A DNA stretch of 64,000 nt from Gallaecimonas kandeliae (GCF_030450055.1 NZ_CP118480.1:3223501-3287500), one strand, 5' to 3'; positions 1 to 9,794 are shown, numbered from the stretch's first letter. A program made the numbers and translations. The notes: a model not told the origin generated them from the sequence alone.

Positions 1-609
1 GCTCATGGCCCGGCTCAGGCGCAGGTTGGGCTGGTAGCTGTCCAGCACCTGCTGGTCGTTCATGGCGGCATGGATGGAGGTGATAAGGCCCCGCGCTATG
101 CCAAAAGCCTCGTCCAGCAGCGACACCACAGGCACCAGGCAGTTGGTGGTGCAGGAGGCGTTGGAGACCACCTTCATGGTGGGGCGCAGCCGCTGTTCGT
201 TGATGCCGTAGACGATGACGTCGTCGACGCCGTCGTCGGCGGGGTTGGAGATCAGCACCTTGCCGGCGCCGGCCCGCAGGTAGGCCTCGGCCTGCATGCG
301 GCTGCGGATGATGCCGGTGCAGTCGATCAGCAGATCGACGCCGGCCAGGGGCAGCTTCTGGGGGTCGGGTTCGCTCAGCAGCCTGATGGCATGGCCGTCC
401 AGCAACAGGCTGTTGCCTTCCAGGCGGATGTCCGCGTCCAGGCGGCCGTGGGTGGAGTCGTACTGGAAGAGGTGCGCCATGGCGGCAGGCTCGGCGATGT
501 CGTTGACCGCCACCACCTGCAACTCGTCCAGCAGGTTGCGTTCATGGAGCGCCCGCAGCAGTGCCCTGCCGATGCGCCCAAAGCCATTGATGGCAACCGT
601 ATAGCTCAT
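1..609 (-). CDS. epd: D-erythrose-4-phosphate dehydrogenase, 3' end outside window
   Basis: This gene encodes an NAD-dependent GapA-like dehydrogenase that oxidises erythrose-4-phosphate to 4-phosphoerythronate, the first step toward pyridoxal phosphate. The frame opens with MSYTVAINGFGRIGR (Rossmann fold) and reads to the window edge without a stop, giving 203 residues. The active-site segment SNASCTTNC is present. The following SIHAAMNDQQVLDSY resembles Epd (HSAMHDQQVIDAY in E. coli) more than GAPDH, which is why I prefer epd to gap. AAGGA precedes the ATG at 609. It lies 44 bp downstream of tkt on the same strand, the usual tkt-epd-pgk-fba order. Confidence 0.9.
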   Translation of the reverse strand, partial: MSYTVAINGFGRIGRALLRALHERNLLDELQVVAVNDIAEPAAMAHLFQYDSTHGRLDADIRLEGNSLLLDGHAIRLLSEPDPQKLPLAGVDLLIDCTGIIRSRMQAEAYLRAGAGKVLISNPADDGVDDVIVYGINEQRLRPTMKVVSNASCTTNCLVPVVSLLDEAFGIARGLITSIHAAMNDQQVLDSYQPNLRLSRAMS

Positions 610-653
610 GTCCTTCCTTAAAAAAGGGCAGGCTCATGCCTGCCCTGTCAGCC

Positions 654-2645
654 TTAGAGGCCTTCGGCGACGGCGACGACGTTGTCGACGGTGAAACCGA
701 AATGCTTGAAGAGGTCGCCGGCCGGGGCGGACTCACCGAAGGTGGTCATGCCCACCACGGCGCCATTCAGGCCCACGTACTTGTACCAGTAGTCGGCGAT
801 GAGGGCTTCGACAGCCACCCGCTTGGTGACGGCGGCCGGCAGCACGGACTCCTTGTATTCCTTGCTCTGGGCCTCGAAGACGTCGGTACAGGGCATGGAA
901 ACCACACGCACCGCACGGCCTTTGCCGGCCAGCACCTCGGCGGCGTTGAGTGCCAGCTCAACCTCGGAACCGGTGGCGATGAGGATAAGCTCAGGCGCAG
1001 TGGCACAGTCCTTGATGATGTAGCCACCCTTACGGACGTCGGCCAGTTGCTGGGCACTGCGTTCCAGGCAGGGCAGGTTCTGACGGCTGAACACCAGGGA
1101 GGTGGGGCCGTCTGTGCGCTCTATGGCGTGCAGCCAAGCCACGGCGCTCTCGACGGTGTCGGCCGGGCGCCAGGTGCTCATGTTGGGGGTCATGCGCAGG
1201 CTGGCCACCTGCTCCACCGGCTGGTGGGTGGGGCCGTCTTCACCGAGGCCGATGGAGTCGTGGGTGTAGACGAAGATGGCGCGCTGCTTCATCAGGGCGG
1301 CCATGCGCACGGCATTGCGGGCGTATTCCATGAACATCAGGAAGGTGGCGCCGTAGGGGATGAAACCGCCGTGCAGGGCGATGCCGTTCATGATGGCGCT
1401 CATGCCAAATTCACGCACCCCGTACCAGATGTAGTTGCCGGAGGCATCATCATGGGTCAGGGGCTTGGAGCCGGACCAGAGGGTCAGGTTGGAACCGGCC
1501 AGATCCGCGGAACCGCCCATGAATTCCGGCAGCAGGGCTGCGTAGGCTTCGATGGCGTTCTGGGAGGCCTTGCGGGTGGCTATCTTCTCGCCCTTGTCCT
1601 GGCACTGCTGCACATAGGCGGCGGCCTTGTCGGCAAAGTCGGCGGGCAGTTCGCCCTTCTGGCGGCGCAGGAACTCGGCGGCCAGCTCGGGGTAGGCGGC
1701 CTGGTAGGCGGCGAACTTGGTGTTCCAGTCCCCTTCCAGCTTGGCGCCCTTCTCCTTGGCGTCCCAACCGGCATAGATGTCGGCGGGGATCTCGAAGGGG
1801 GCGTGCTCCCACTTCAGGAATTCGCGGGAAGCCTTGATCTCGTCGTCGCCCAGGGGGGCGCCGTGGCAGTCGTGGCTGCCGGCCTTGTTGGGGCTGCCGA
1901 AACCGATGATGGTCTTGGTGATCACCAGGGTCGGGCGGCTCAGATCGGAGCGGGCTTCCTCGATGGCGGCCTTGACGGCTTCGGCTGAGTGGCCGTCCAC
2001 GTCGCGGACCACTTGCCAGCCGTAGGCTTCGAAGCGCTTGGCGGTGTCGTCGGTGAACCAGCCTTCGACGTGGCCGTCGATGGAGATGCCGTTGTCGTCA
2101 TAGAAGGCGATCAGTTTGCCCAGGCCCAGGGTGCCGGCCAGGGAGCAGGCTTCGTGGGAGATGCCTTCCATCAGGCAGCCGTCGCCCAGGAACACATAGG
2201 TGAAGTGGTCGACGATGTCGTGGCCGGGTCTGTTGAACTGGGCGGCCAGGCTCTTCTCGGCGATGGCCATGCCCACGGCGTTGGTGATGCCCTGGCCCAG
2301 GGGGCCGGTGGTGGTCTCGACGCCCGGGGTGTAGCCGTACTCGGGGTGGCCCGGGGTGCGACTGTGCATCTGGCGGAACTGCTTGAGGTCTTCGATGCCG
2401 AGATCGTAGCCGCTGAGGTGCAGCAGGGAATAGATCAGCATGGAGCCATGGCCGTTGGAAAGCACGAAGCGGTCACGGTCGGCCCAGTCGGGGTTCTGGG
2501 GGTTGTGGTTCAGGTAATCGTTCCACAGCACTTCGGCGATGTCCGCCATACCCATGGGGGCACCGGGGTGACCGGATTTGGCTTTCTGGACCGCGTCCAT
2601 GGACAGGGCGCGGATGGCGTTGGCAAGCTGGCGACGGGAGGGCAT
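654..2645 (-). CDS. tkt: Transketolase
   Basis: This is a thiamine-diphosphate-dependent enzyme of the non-oxidative pentose phosphate pathway that moves two-carbon units between sugar phosphates. The protein is 663 residues, the normal family length. It opens with [20 protein letters not shown], nearly identical to E. coli TktA. It carries the ThDP-binding GDG in [10 protein letters not shown] (about residue 155) and the pyrimidine-domain region with [15 protein letters not shown] chose ATG at 2645 rather than the TTG one codon upstream because GGAG sits 6-7 bases before the ATG. It is probably cotranscribed with epd and is divergent from metK. Confidence 0.96.
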   Translation of the reverse strand: MPSRRQLANAIRALSMDAVQKAKSGHPGAPMGMADIAEVLWNDYLNHNPQNPDWADRDRFVLSNGHGSMLIYSLLHLSGYDLGIEDLKQFRQMHSRTPGHPEYGYTPGVETTTGPLGQGITNAVGMAIAEKSLAAQFNRPGHDIVDHFTYVFLGDGCLMEGISHEACSLAGTLGLGKLIAFYDDNGISIDGHVEGWFTDDTAKRFEAYGWQVVRDVDGHSAEAVKAAIEEARSDLSRPTLVITKTIIGFGSPNKAGSHDCHGAPLGDDEIKASREFLKWEHAPFEIPADIYAGWDAKEKGAKLEGDWNTKFAAYQAAYPELAAEFLRRQKGELPADFADKAAAYVQQCQDKGEKIATRKASQNAIEAYAALLPEFMGGSADLAGSNLTLWSGSKPLTHDDASGNYIWYGVREFGMSAIMNGIALHGGFIPYGATFLMFMEYARNAVRMAALMKQRAIFVYTHDSIGLGEDGPTHQPVEQVASLRMTPNMSTWRPADTVESAVAWLHAIERTDGPTSLVFSRQNLPCLERSAQQLADVRKGGYIIKDCATAPELILIATGSEVELALNAAEVLAGKGRAVRVVSMPCTDVFEAQSKEYKESVLPAAVTKRVAVEALIADYWYKYVGLNGAVVGMTTFGESAPAGDLFKHFGFTVDNVVAVAEGL

Positions 2646-2786
2646 CAAGAACTCCGGGACTCTGGGGTTAAAAAATCGGCCTTATTTTCGCCCAACAGGG
2701 GCCTTGGGGGCAAATCGCTTGCGCCTTTCCAGGCGCCGCCCTTTGGGCTTTAATGGTGGGCATCACAGGCCGGAGAATTTTTGCAC

Positions 2787-2818
2787 AGAAGTACTGGCGT
2801 CTGGACGTCCATCTGTGT
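2787..2818 (+). promoter_or_regulatory. MetJ-type met-box array upstream of metK
   Basis: Tandem 8-mers match the MetJ half-site AGACGTCT. TGGCGTCT (2795-2802) and GGACGTCC (2803-2810) each match 6 of 8. The preceding AGAAGTAC (2787-2794) matches 5 of 8 and the following ATCTGTGT 4 of 8. A TAATAT -10-like hexamer (2818-2823) abuts the array, about 80 bases before the metK ATG. MetJ with S-adenosylmethionine represses met genes by binding two or more adjacent boxes, so this would give product feedback on metK. The match is by eye. Confidence 0.7.
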
Positions 2819-2904
2819 AATATCGCCGCCCTAATTTCGGGGCCTGGGCCGCCACGCCGGCGTTTCAGGCTTTTCTTGCCGACATTCAATGAGTTGAGTG
2901 GGAA

Positions 2905-4059
2905 ATGACCAGACGTCTTTTTACTTCCGAGTCCGTTTCTGAAGGCCATCCTGACAAGATCGCCGACCAAATCTCCGACGCCGTCCTTGACGCCATCCTG
3001 GCCCAGGACCCGAAAGCCCGGGTTGCCTGTGAGACCTACGTCAAGACCGGTATGGTGATCGTCGGTGGCGAAATCACCACTTCCGCCTGGGTCGACATCG
3101 AAGAACTGGCCCGCCGCACCGTCCGCGAGATCGGCTACACCAGCTCCGAAATGGGCTTCGACGGCGACAGCTGCGCCGTGCTGAACGCCATCGGCAAGCA
3201 GTCCCCCGACATCGCCATGGGCGTTGACCGTGCCGATCCCTTCGAGCAGGGCGCCGGTGACCAGGGCCTGATGTTCGGTTACGCCTCCAACGAAACCGAC
3301 GTGCTGATGCCCGCCCCCATCACCTATTCTCACCGTCTGGTCAAGCGCCAGGCCCACGTGCGCAAGTCCAAGGAACTGTCCTGGCTGCGCCCCGACGCCA
3401 AGTCCCAGGTGACTTTCGTCTACGAGAACGGCAAGCCCGTGGCCATCGACGCCGTGGTGCTGTCCACCCAGCACAGCCCGGAAATCGACCAGGCCACCCT
3501 GCGTGAAGCCGTGATGGAGCACATCATCAAGCCGGTTCTGCCCGCCGAGTGGCTGACCAATAAGACCAAGTACTTCATCAACCCCACCGGCAACTTCGTG
3601 ATCGGCGGCCCCATGGGCGACTGCGGCCTGACCGGCCGTAAGATCATCGTCGACACCTACGGCGGCATGGCCCGTCACGGTGGTGGCGCCTTCTCCGGTA
3701 AGGATCCGTCCAAGGTTGACCGCTCCGCCGCCTACGCCGCCCGCTACGTCGCCAAGAACATCGTCGCCGCCGGCCTGGCCGACCGCTGCGAGATCCAGGT
3801 GTCCTACGCCATCGGCGTGGCCGAGCCGACCTCCATCTCCGTGGAGACCTTCGGCACCGGCAAGATCGAAGAAGAGCGCATCGACCAGCTGGTCCGCGAG
3901 CACTTCGACCTGCGCCCCTACGGCCTGGTGCAGATGCTGGACCTGAACAGGCCCATCTACCAGCCGACCGCCGCCTACGGCCACTTCGGCCGCGACGAGT
4001 TCCCCTGGGAAAAGACCGACAAGGCCGAAGCCCTGCGCGAAGCCGCTGGCCTCAAGTAA
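2905..4059 (+). CDS. metK: S-adenosylmethionine synthetase
   Basis: The enzyme condenses ATP and methionine into S-adenosylmethionine in the cytoplasm. The 384-residue length is typical. Visible signatures are GHPDK (residues 14-18, ATP site), [12 protein letters not shown] (from residue 116) and the glycine-rich loop [19 protein letters not shown]. The ATG at 2905 begins [17 protein letters not shown] as in other MetK proteins, and the upstream sequence has GTGGGAA at Shine-Dalgarno distance. It stands alone, divergent from tkt, behind a MetJ-like operator and in front of a strong terminator. Confidence 0.98.
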   Translation: MTRRLFTSESVSEGHPDKIADQISDAVLDAILAQDPKARVACETYVKTGMVIVGGEITTSAWVDIEELARRTVREIGYTSSEMGFDGDSCAVLNAIGKQSPDIAMGVDRADPFEQGAGDQGLMFGYASNETDVLMPAPITYSHRLVKRQAHVRKSKELSWLRPDAKSQVTFVYENGKPVAIDAVVLSTQHSPEIDQATLREAVMEHIIKPVLPAEWLTNKTKYFINPTGNFVIGGPMGDCGLTGRKIIVDTYGGMARHGGGAFSGKDPSKVDRSAAYAARYVAKNIVAAGLADRCEIQVSYAIGVAEPTSISVETFGTGKIEEERIDQLVREHFDLRPYGLVQMLDLNRPIYQPTAAYGHFGRDEFPWEKTDKAEALREAAGLK

Positions 4060-4072
4060 GCTTGAAGCCCAC

Positions 4073-4101
4073 AAAAAAGGCGCCGTCTGGCGCCTTTTTT
4101 T
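4073..4101. terminator. Bidirectional terminator between metK and the 4120-4608 lipoprotein
   Basis: A GGCGCC-GTCT-GGCGCC hairpin is flanked by six A on the left and seven T on the right. It can therefore end metK (+) and the convergent lipoprotein gene (-). Confidence 0.9.
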
Positions 4102-4119
4102 ATGGCTTAGCGTCTGGGC

Positions 4120-4608
4120 TCAACGCCCCAGCTTCTCCAGGCCGCCGTTGCCGACGTTGGGGAAGCGCTTGCGGTCCTCATCGGTGGCGCTCTCGTTGCA
4201 CTCGCCGGTGAAACGCAGGAAATGGCCGCGCTGGGTGCTGTCCAGCTGTATGTAACCGCTGCGGCAATAGCCGTTGTCGGCCAGTTTCTCTTCCAGCAGC
4301 TCCAGCAGTTTGTCTTGTCCCTGGCCAGCCTCCTGCCGGGCCTGCTGGCCACCCCGGTCGCCGCCGGACCTGCCCATGCCCGGCCCACCGCGGCCACCTC
4401 GCCCCTCCCGGCCACCCATGCCGGGGCCACTGCGGCCGCCCTGGGTTTCCAGACTGAACACGAAGCGCTTGGAGCCGTCCTCGCTGATGTAGGTGGAGAA
4501 GTAGCTGCTGGGCTGGGTCATCTCACGCTCAGCGGGCCTGTCCCGGTCGCAGCTGCAACAGCCCGCCAGCACCAAAGCCAGAAAGCTCATCAGGGGCAAG
4601 GTTCTCAT
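4120..4608 (-). CDS. Gly/Arg-rich putative lipoprotein of unknown function
   Basis: The product has 162 residues. MRTLPLMSFLALVLAGC is a clear lipoprotein signal with lipobox LAGC, and a second CSC follows. The middle part is a low-complexity Gly/Arg/Met run (GGRSGPGMGGREGRGGRGG and on), then a Gln/Glu/Leu stretch likely to be helical (DKLLELLEEKLADNGY). The C-terminal part contains two cysteines. I chose ATG 4608, preceded by AAGGA, because an upstream reading adds only unrelated residues before the signal peptide. I do not recognise the family. The gene is divergent from sprT. Confidence 0.75.
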   Translation of the reverse strand: MRTLPLMSFLALVLAGCCSCDRDRPAEREMTQPSSYFSTYISEDGSKRFVFSLETQGGRSGPGMGGREGRGGRGGPGMGRSGGDRGGQQARQEAGQGQDKLLELLEEKLADNGYCRSGYIQLDSTQRGHFLRFTGECNESATDEDRKRFPNVGNGGLEKLGR

Positions 4609-4686
4609 CGGGTTTTCCTTTTTTGTGGTAAAAGACCCCTCATCAGACCCCGGGCCTGGCGCCGGCAACGAAAAGAAAGGTAAAGG

Positions 4687-5163
4687 GTGAGCAAAGAAGT
4701 GTTGGAGACGGCCGTGGCGGCCTGTTTCGAGCGGGCCGAGGCCCGTTTTGGCCGCCTATTCAAGCGGCCTGGGGTCAGCCTGGATCTGCGCGGCCGGGCC
4801 GCCGGCCAAGCCCACATGGGCAAGGGGTTGCTGCGCTTCAACAAGGCGCTTTACCAAGACAACCGCCAGGCCTTCCTGGACGAGGTAGTGCCCCACGAGG
4901 TGGCCCACTGGCTGGCCTGGCAGCTGCACGGTTCCCGCATCCGCCCCCATGGCATTGAATGGCAGGCCCTGATGGTGGAGCTGTTTGGCCTGGCCCCCAA
5001 GCGCACCCACGATTTCGAGCTGAAGGAAAGGACCTTTACCTACCATTGCCGCTGCCGGCAGCACCAACTCAGCGTACGCCGCCACAACAAGGTGCAGAGG
5101 GGGGATGGCCAATACCAATGCCGCTACTGCGGCCAGCAACTCAAGGCAGGCCTAAAGGGCTAG
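4687..5163 (+). CDS. sprT: SprT-family zinc metalloprotease-like protein
   Basis: The 158-residue protein matches the SprT family: an HExxH zinc site in PHEVAHWLAW (about residues 70-74), RPHGIEWQ as third-ligand region, and a C-terminal zinc-ribbon with CRC and CRYCG pairs. SprT is a cytoplasmic protein related to eukaryotic Spartan proteases; its bacterial substrate is not firmly established. The start is GTG at 4687 with AAGG just upstream. No in-frame ATG precedes it. The stop codon overlaps the stop of the convergent lipoprotein gene in a shared CTAG. Confidence 0.93.
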   Translation: MSKEVLETAVAACFERAEARFGRLFKRPGVSLDLRGRAAGQAHMGKGLLRFNKALYQDNRQAFLDEVVPHEVAHWLAWQLHGSRIRPHGIEWQALMVELFGLAPKRTHDFELKERTFTYHCRCRQHQLSVRRHNKVQRGDGQYQCRYCGQQLKAGLKG

Positions 5164-5543
5164 ACGCCAGACTGGGCCACGTCGCTGCTGTCCGTCGGCT
5201 GGTAATGCAGCGCCACCCCCATGGACAGGGGCTCGGCCTTGGTGACCTGGGTATGTTGGGGGTAACTGACGGTCAGGTTGTTTTCCCCCTGCCAGTTCAG
5301 GGAGACATGGTCGCCGGGAGCCTTGGCCACCCAGACCAGCTGGTGGTTGGCGAAATGCCAGAAGGAGCGGGGTTCGAGCATCAGCTCTGTGACCGGCTGC
5401 TCGCCACAGCGGCGCACCGACAGCACGGCGCGGTAGTACTGATCCGGGGAATCGGCGGTGGCCAGCACCGTCTTGTCACAGCAGGACGCCAGCAGCATCG
5501 GACTGCCGACAAGAAAGAGTAGCTTGAGTCCTGCTCTGTTCAC
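5160..5543 (-). CDS. Putative lipoprotein, unknown function
   Basis: The product has about 127 residues. An N-terminal hydrophobic stretch ends in a lipobox (LLFLVGSPMLLASCC), so it is probably lipid-anchored. The rest is polar with a few aromatic residues (SFWHFANHQLVWV) and no motif that I recognise. I place the start at GTG 5543, which leaves a compact signal peptide with GGGG upstream. A TTG at 5558 is the alternative. It converges on sprT with a four-base overlap. Confidence 0.65.
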   Translation of the reverse strand: MNRAGLKLLFLVGSPMLLASCCDKTVLATADSPDQYYRAVLSVRRCGEQPVTELMLEPRSFWHFANHQLVWVAKAPGDHVSLNWQGENNLTVSYPQHTQVTKAEPLSMGVALHYQPTDSSDVAQSGV

Positions 5544-5562
5544 CCTGTCTATCCCCAAAAGA

Positions 5563-5580
5563 TGCCGGCGAACGCCGGCA
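5563..5580. other. Short inverted repeat upstream of the 5160-5543 gene
   Basis: TGCCGGCG-AA-CGCCGGCA is a perfect inverted repeat with a two-base centre. It has no T tract and lies just 5' of the lipoprotein gene. It could be an operator or a transcript-end hairpin. The rest of 5581-5758 shows nothing certain, though it must contain the asnB promoter. Confidence 0.4.
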
Positions 5581-5758
5581 AGCCAACATCAATACCGTAT
5601 TCACGGCCAGCTGTCATCACCCTTTAGCACCATAAAAGCCCCCTTTTTCAAACTAAAGTACTAGATAGTAACAAGCTGTTGCCAAGGCCCTTGGCCGGTG
5701 GCAAGGTCGGGGTGTGTTCCATAACCCACTAACTGCCATGCAACGCTAGGAAAACCAC

Positions 5759-7426
5759 ATGTGTTCTATTTTCGGTATTTTGGATCTGAAGTCTGACCCC
5801 CAGGAACTGCGTAAAACCGCCCTGGAAATGTCCAAACGCATGCGCCACCGCGGCCCCGACTGGTCCGGTATCTACGCCGACAACAATGCCATCATCGCCC
5901 ACGAGCGCCTGGCCATCGTCGACATGAATAATGGCGCCCAGCCCCTCTACAATGCCGAAAAGAACCATGTGTTGGCCGTTAATGGCGAGATCTACAATCA
6001 CAGGGCCATCCGCCAGCAATACCAGGACAGCTACGCCTTCCAGACCGAGTCCGACTGCGAGGTGATACTGGCGCTCTACAAGGACAAGGGCGAAGCCTTC
6101 CTCGACGAACTGAACGGCATCTTCGCCTTCGTGCTCTATGACGCCACCGACAACAGCTACCTGATCGGCCGCGACCACATGGGCATAATCCCGCTCTACA
6201 TCGGCTGGGATAAGGACGGCAACTTCTATGTGGCCTCCGAGATGAAGGCCCTGACCCCGGTCTGCAACCAAGTGGAGACCTTCCCCCCCGGCCATTACCT
6301 GTCCTCCAAGGACGGCCAGATCAAACGCTACTACCAGCGTGACTGGCAGGCCTACGAGGCGGTGGAGCACAACCCCAGCTCGGCGGCCGAGCTGCGCGAG
6401 GCCCTGGACGCCGCCGTCAAGCGCCAGCTGATGTCGGACGTGCCCTACGGGGTGCTGCTGTCCGGCGGCCTGGACTCGTCGGTGATCTCGGCCCTGGCCC
6501 AGCTCCACGCCGCGCGCCGTATCGAGGACGACGAGCAAAGCGCCGCCTGGTGGCCGAGGCTCCACTCCTTCGCCGTCGGTCTCAAGGGCTCGCCGGACCT
6601 TGCCGCCGCCCAGACAGTGGCCCAGCACATAGGCACAGTGCACCACGAGATGCACTTCACGGTGCAGGAGGGCCTGGATGCGTTGCGGGACGTCATCTAC
6701 CACCTGGAAACCTATGACGTCACCACCATCCGCGCCGCTACCCCCATGTACCTGATGGCCCGCAAGATCAAGGCCATGGGCATCAAGATGGTGCTCTCCG
6801 GCGAAGGCTCTGACGAGCTGTTCGGCGGCTACCTCTACTTCCACAAGGCCCCCAACGCCCGGGAGTTCCACGAGGAAACCCTGCGCAAGCTGGACAAGCT
6901 CTACCTCTTCGACTGCCTGAGGGCCAACAAGGCCATGGCCGCCTGGGGCATAGAGGCCCGCGTGCCCTTCCTGGACAAGGAGTTCATGGATCTCGCCATG
7001 CGCCTCAACCCGGCCGACAAGATGTGCGGCAACGGCAAGATTGAGAAGCACATAGTCAGGGAGGCCTTTGCCGACCTGCTGCCAGAATCGGTGGCCTGGC
7101 GCCAGAAGGAGCAGTTCTCCGACGGCGTCGGCTACAGCTGGATAGACAGCCTCAAGGAGATGACGGCCATGGAGGTCACAGACCAGCAGCTGCAGACGGC
7201 CCAGTACCGCTTCCCGCTCCACACCCCGGACACCAAGGAAGCCTATTACTACCGCCAGATCTTCGAAGAGCATTTCGGCAGCCAAGATTCGGTGGTCCGT
7301 ACCGTGCCCCACGGCAAGTCGGTGGCCTGTTCGACGCCGGCGGCCCTGGCCTGGGATGCCAGCTTCCAGAACAACGCCGACCCCTCGGGCAGGGCCGCCA
7401 AAGGGGTCCACCAAAGCGCCTATTGA
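5759..7426 (+). CDS. asnB: Asparagine synthase B (glutamine-hydrolysing)
   Basis: The enzyme makes asparagine from aspartate using glutamine and ATP. The 555-residue protein begins M-CSIFGILD, so Cys2 becomes the N-terminal nucleophile of the class II glutaminase domain. AVNGEIYNH is in the same domain. The synthetase domain has the PP-loop LLSGGLDSSV (about residue 236) and SGEGSDELFGGY. Length and sequence match the E. coli AsnB class. A dienelactone-hydrolase gene follows after 15 bp and may be cotranscribed. Confidence 0.97.
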   Translation: MCSIFGILDLKSDPQELRKTALEMSKRMRHRGPDWSGIYADNNAIIAHERLAIVDMNNGAQPLYNAEKNHVLAVNGEIYNHRAIRQQYQDSYAFQTESDCEVILALYKDKGEAFLDELNGIFAFVLYDATDNSYLIGRDHMGIIPLYIGWDKDGNFYVASEMKALTPVCNQVETFPPGHYLSSKDGQIKRYYQRDWQAYEAVEHNPSSAAELREALDAAVKRQLMSDVPYGVLLSGGLDSSVISALAQLHAARRIEDDEQSAAWWPRLHSFAVGLKGSPDLAAAQTVAQHIGTVHHEMHFTVQEGLDALRDVIYHLETYDVTTIRAATPMYLMARKIKAMGIKMVLSGEGSDELFGGYLYFHKAPNAREFHEETLRKLDKLYLFDCLRANKAMAAWGIEARVPFLDKEFMDLAMRLNPADKMCGNGKIEKHIVREAFADLLPESVAWRQKEQFSDGVGYSWIDSLKEMTAMEVTDQQLQTAQYRFPLHTPDTKEAYYYRQIFEEHFGSQDSVVRTVPHGKSVACSTPAALAWDASFQNNADPSGRAAKGVHQSAY

Positions 7427-7441
7427 ACGGAGTAGTAGCTG

Positions 7442-8158
7442 ATGGCGATACAGAACCTCGCAGTGCCATACGAGGTGGACGGCCTGCCCTTCGAGGGCAG
7501 GCTGCTTTTCAAGGCTGGCGCCAAGCCAGACAGGGCCCTGCTGATGGCCCCCAATTTCCTGGGGGTCAGCCAGGGGGCCATCCAACTGGCCGAGCAATTG
7601 CTGGACGACAACAGCGCCATACTGGTGCTGGACCCTTACGGCACCCCGGTCGGTAACGTCGAGGAAGCCCAGGCCGCCATGGCGCCGCTTAAGGCCGACA
7701 ACGCCCTGCTGCGCCGCCGGCTGCTGGCCGCCTACCAGGCATTGCAAGACGAAGCAGCCAAGCTGGGCATCGCCGGGGACAGGCTGGCCGCCTTCGGCTT
7801 CTGCTTCGGCGGCGCCTGCGCCTTGGAGCTGGCGCGGATGGGATTGGCGCTGAGGGCAGTGGTGACCTTCCACGGCCTGCTGGAGACCCCGCAGCCAGAG
7901 ACCAGCAAGAGGCCCACTGGCCCGGTGCTGGTGCTGAACGGCGCCGCCGATCCCCTGGTATCGAAGGGGGCCATCGCCGCCTTCGAGGCGGAGATGGACG
8001 GCCTGGAAGCGGACTGGCAGCTGGTGAACTTCGGCGGCACCTACCATTCCTTCACCGACCCCAGTGCCAACAGGCCGGGGCGCAGCCAGTACAACCCGGT
8101 GGTGACCCGAAGGGCCTTCGCCATGATGGCGAACCTCTTCGACGAGGTCTTCGCCTGA
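7442..8158 (+). CDS. Dienelactone hydrolase family protein
   Basis: The 238-residue alpha/beta hydrolase carries the family nucleophile elbow GFCFGG (Cys nucleophile), followed by an acid in GAADPLV and a histidine in TYHSFTDP. Together these form the Cys-Asp-His triad of dienelactone hydrolases. Members of the family hydrolyse lactones or small esters; the substrate here cannot be read from sequence. GGAG upstream of the ATG and the 15 bp gap to asnB suggest a two-gene unit closed by the following terminator. Confidence 0.88.
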   Translation: MAIQNLAVPYEVDGLPFEGRLLFKAGAKPDRALLMAPNFLGVSQGAIQLAEQLLDDNSAILVLDPYGTPVGNVEEAQAAMAPLKADNALLRRRLLAAYQALQDEAAKLGIAGDRLAAFGFCFGGACALELARMGLALRAVVTFHGLLETPQPETSKRPTGPVLVLNGAADPLVSKGAIAAFEAEMDGLEADWQLVNFGGTYHSFTDPSANRPGRSQYNPVVTRRAFAMMANLFDEVFA

Positions 8159-8159
8159 C

Positions 8160-8187
8160 AAAAAGCCCGGCCTGAGCCGGGCTTTTT
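8160..8187. terminator. Terminator between the DLH gene and aidB
   Basis: GCCCGGC-CTGA-GCCGGGC is bordered by A5 and T5. It is usable on both strands by the convergent DLH gene and aidB. Confidence 0.88.
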
Positions 8188-9794
8188 CATCCTTGCCAGT
8201 AGGCCCTCTGGAGGAGTAAATCCAGGTCAGTGCCGGTTGGCAGGGTGCCGTAGCTGTGGCCCCCTTCCCCCAGCCGTGAACGGATAAAGGCATCGGCCAC
8301 ACCATTGGGGGCCCCTTTGGCCAACAGGGCCCCTTGCAGGGTCAGGGCCAGCAGCTCCGTGATGCGCCTGGCGCCGATCAGGGCGTCTGTCTTCAGGAGG
8401 TGCTGGAGCTGGCGCCAGGCCAGTTCCAGCAGCGGGTGCTGGGTCAAGGTACCGTCCAGCTCGCGGGCCCAGGCATCCAGGCTCTCTGGGTGGCGGTCCA
8501 GGGCCCGTAAAACATCCAGGGCCTGGATGTTGCCGGATCCCTCCCAGATGGCGTTGATGGGCGCCTCCCGGTAGAGCCGCGCCGTGATGAAGTTCTCCAT
8601 GACGCCGTTGCCACCCAGGCATTCCATGGCCTCCATGGCATGCTGGGGAGTGCGTTTGCAGATCCAGAACTTGCCCACCGCCGTGCCCAGGCGCAGCAGC
8701 GCCTGCTCATGGGGATCGGCCTGGTTGTCGAGGGCCCTTGCCATACGCAGGCTCAAGGCGAGGCTGCCTTCGGCTTCCAGTTGCAGGTCGGCCAGCACGG
8801 AGGCCATCAGCGGCTGGTCGATGAGGCGCTTGCCGAAGGCCTGGCGGTGCTGGGCATGATGGACCGCCTGCACCACCGCCTGGCGCTGGCCGGCGCTCGA
8901 GCCCAGCATGCAGTCGAAGCGGGTCAGGGCCACCATCTCGATGATGGTCTGCACCCCCTTACCCTCCTGGCCCAACAGCCAGCCGCGGGCCCCCTTGAGC
9001 TCCACTTCGCTGGAGGCGTTGGATCTGTTGCCCAGCTTGTCCTTGAGCCGCTGTATCTCCACCGGGTTCTTCTGGCCCTGCCACCAGCGGGGCACCAGGA
9101 AACAGGAGAGGCCGCCCTGGGCCTGGGCCAACATCAGGAAGGCGTCGGACATGGGCGCCGAGAGGAACCACTTGTGCCCTACCAGCTCGTAGCAGCCGTC
9201 GTTGTGGAGCCGGGCGATGCTGATGTTGGCGCGCACGTCCGAGCCGCCCTGTTTCTCGGTCATGCCCATGCCCAAGGTCAGGCAGCGCTTCTGCTCATGG
9301 GGCCTGTTGCTGCCGTCGTAATCCAGGGCCATCAATTTCTGGTGCCAGTCCGGCAGCTGGGCCCTGAGCACGGGGGCGGCGGCGAAGGTCATGGTCACAG
9401 GGCAACCATGGCCGGCCTCCACCTGGCTGTGCAGGTAGTACTTGGCGGCACGGGCCACATGGGCACCCGGCTTGGGTTCCCGCCAAGGGGCGGCGTGCAG
9501 CCCCTCGGACATGGCTTTCTGCATCAACTGATGGTAGCTGGGGTGGTAGTCGATGGCGTCCAGGCGGCGGCCCTGGCGATCATGGCTCTGGAACTCAGGA
9601 GGATGGGCATTGGCGGCAAAGCCCAGGGCCAGGGTCTCGGGCTCCGTTATCCAGCGGCCATGATCCGAGAGCGCCTCCTTGGCCCAGCCAGCTCCTTCCC
9701 TGACCACCCCCTCGGTCAGGGCCCTGTCCAGGCTGAATGCATCGACCTTTTCCAAGGGCGGGGTCTGGTTGAGCACTTGCCGGGTATCGAACAT
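8187..9794 (-). CDS. aidB: AidB-like acyl-CoA dehydrogenase
   Basis: The 535-residue protein resembles E. coli AidB along its whole length: VFNQ-like opening (VLNQTPPLEKVDAFSLD), REGAGW, FAANAHPPE, GMGMTEKQGGSDVRAN, VGHKWFLSAPMSDAFL and DKLGNRSNASSEVE. AidB is an FAD protein of the adaptive response to alkylation that binds DNA; its true substrate is debated. The start is ATG 9794, right after a near-perfect AAGGAGGTGACC. No Ada box was identified upstream. The gene is convergent with the DLH gene. Confidence 0.92.
   Translation of the reverse strand: MFDTRQVLNQTPPLEKVDAFSLDRALTEGVVREGAGWAKEALSDHGRWITEPETLALGFAANAHPPEFQSHDRQGRRLDAIDYHPSYHQLMQKAMSEGLHAAPWREPKPGAHVARAAKYYLHSQVEAGHGCPVTMTFAAAPVLRAQLPDWHQKLMALDYDGSNRPHEQKRCLTLGMGMTEKQGGSDVRANISIARLHNDGCYELVGHKWFLSAPMSDAFLMLAQAQGGLSCFLVPRWWQGQKNPVEIQRLKDKLGNRSNASSEVELKGARGWLLGQEGKGVQTIIEMVALTRFDCMLGSSAGQRQAVVQAVHHAQHRQAFGKRLIDQPLMASVLADLQLEAEGSLALSLRMARALDNQADPHEQALLRLGTAVGKFWICKRTPQHAMEAMECLGGNGVMENFITARLYREAPINAIWEGSGNIQALDVLRALDRHPESLDAWARELDGTLTQHPLLELAWRQLQHLLKTDALIGARRITELLALTLQGALLAKGAPNGVADAFIRSRLGEGGHSYGTLPTGTDLDLLLQRAYWQG

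Noticed and set aside
2668-4074. Minus-strand open frame of about 468 codons opposite metK
   Set aside because: It overlaps metK entirely and contains no motif.
5729-8305. Long minus-strand open frame of about 858 codons over asnB and the DLH gene
   Set aside because: It mirrors the asnB coding frame in a GC-rich genome, has no signal of its own and no recognisable domain; asnB is certain.
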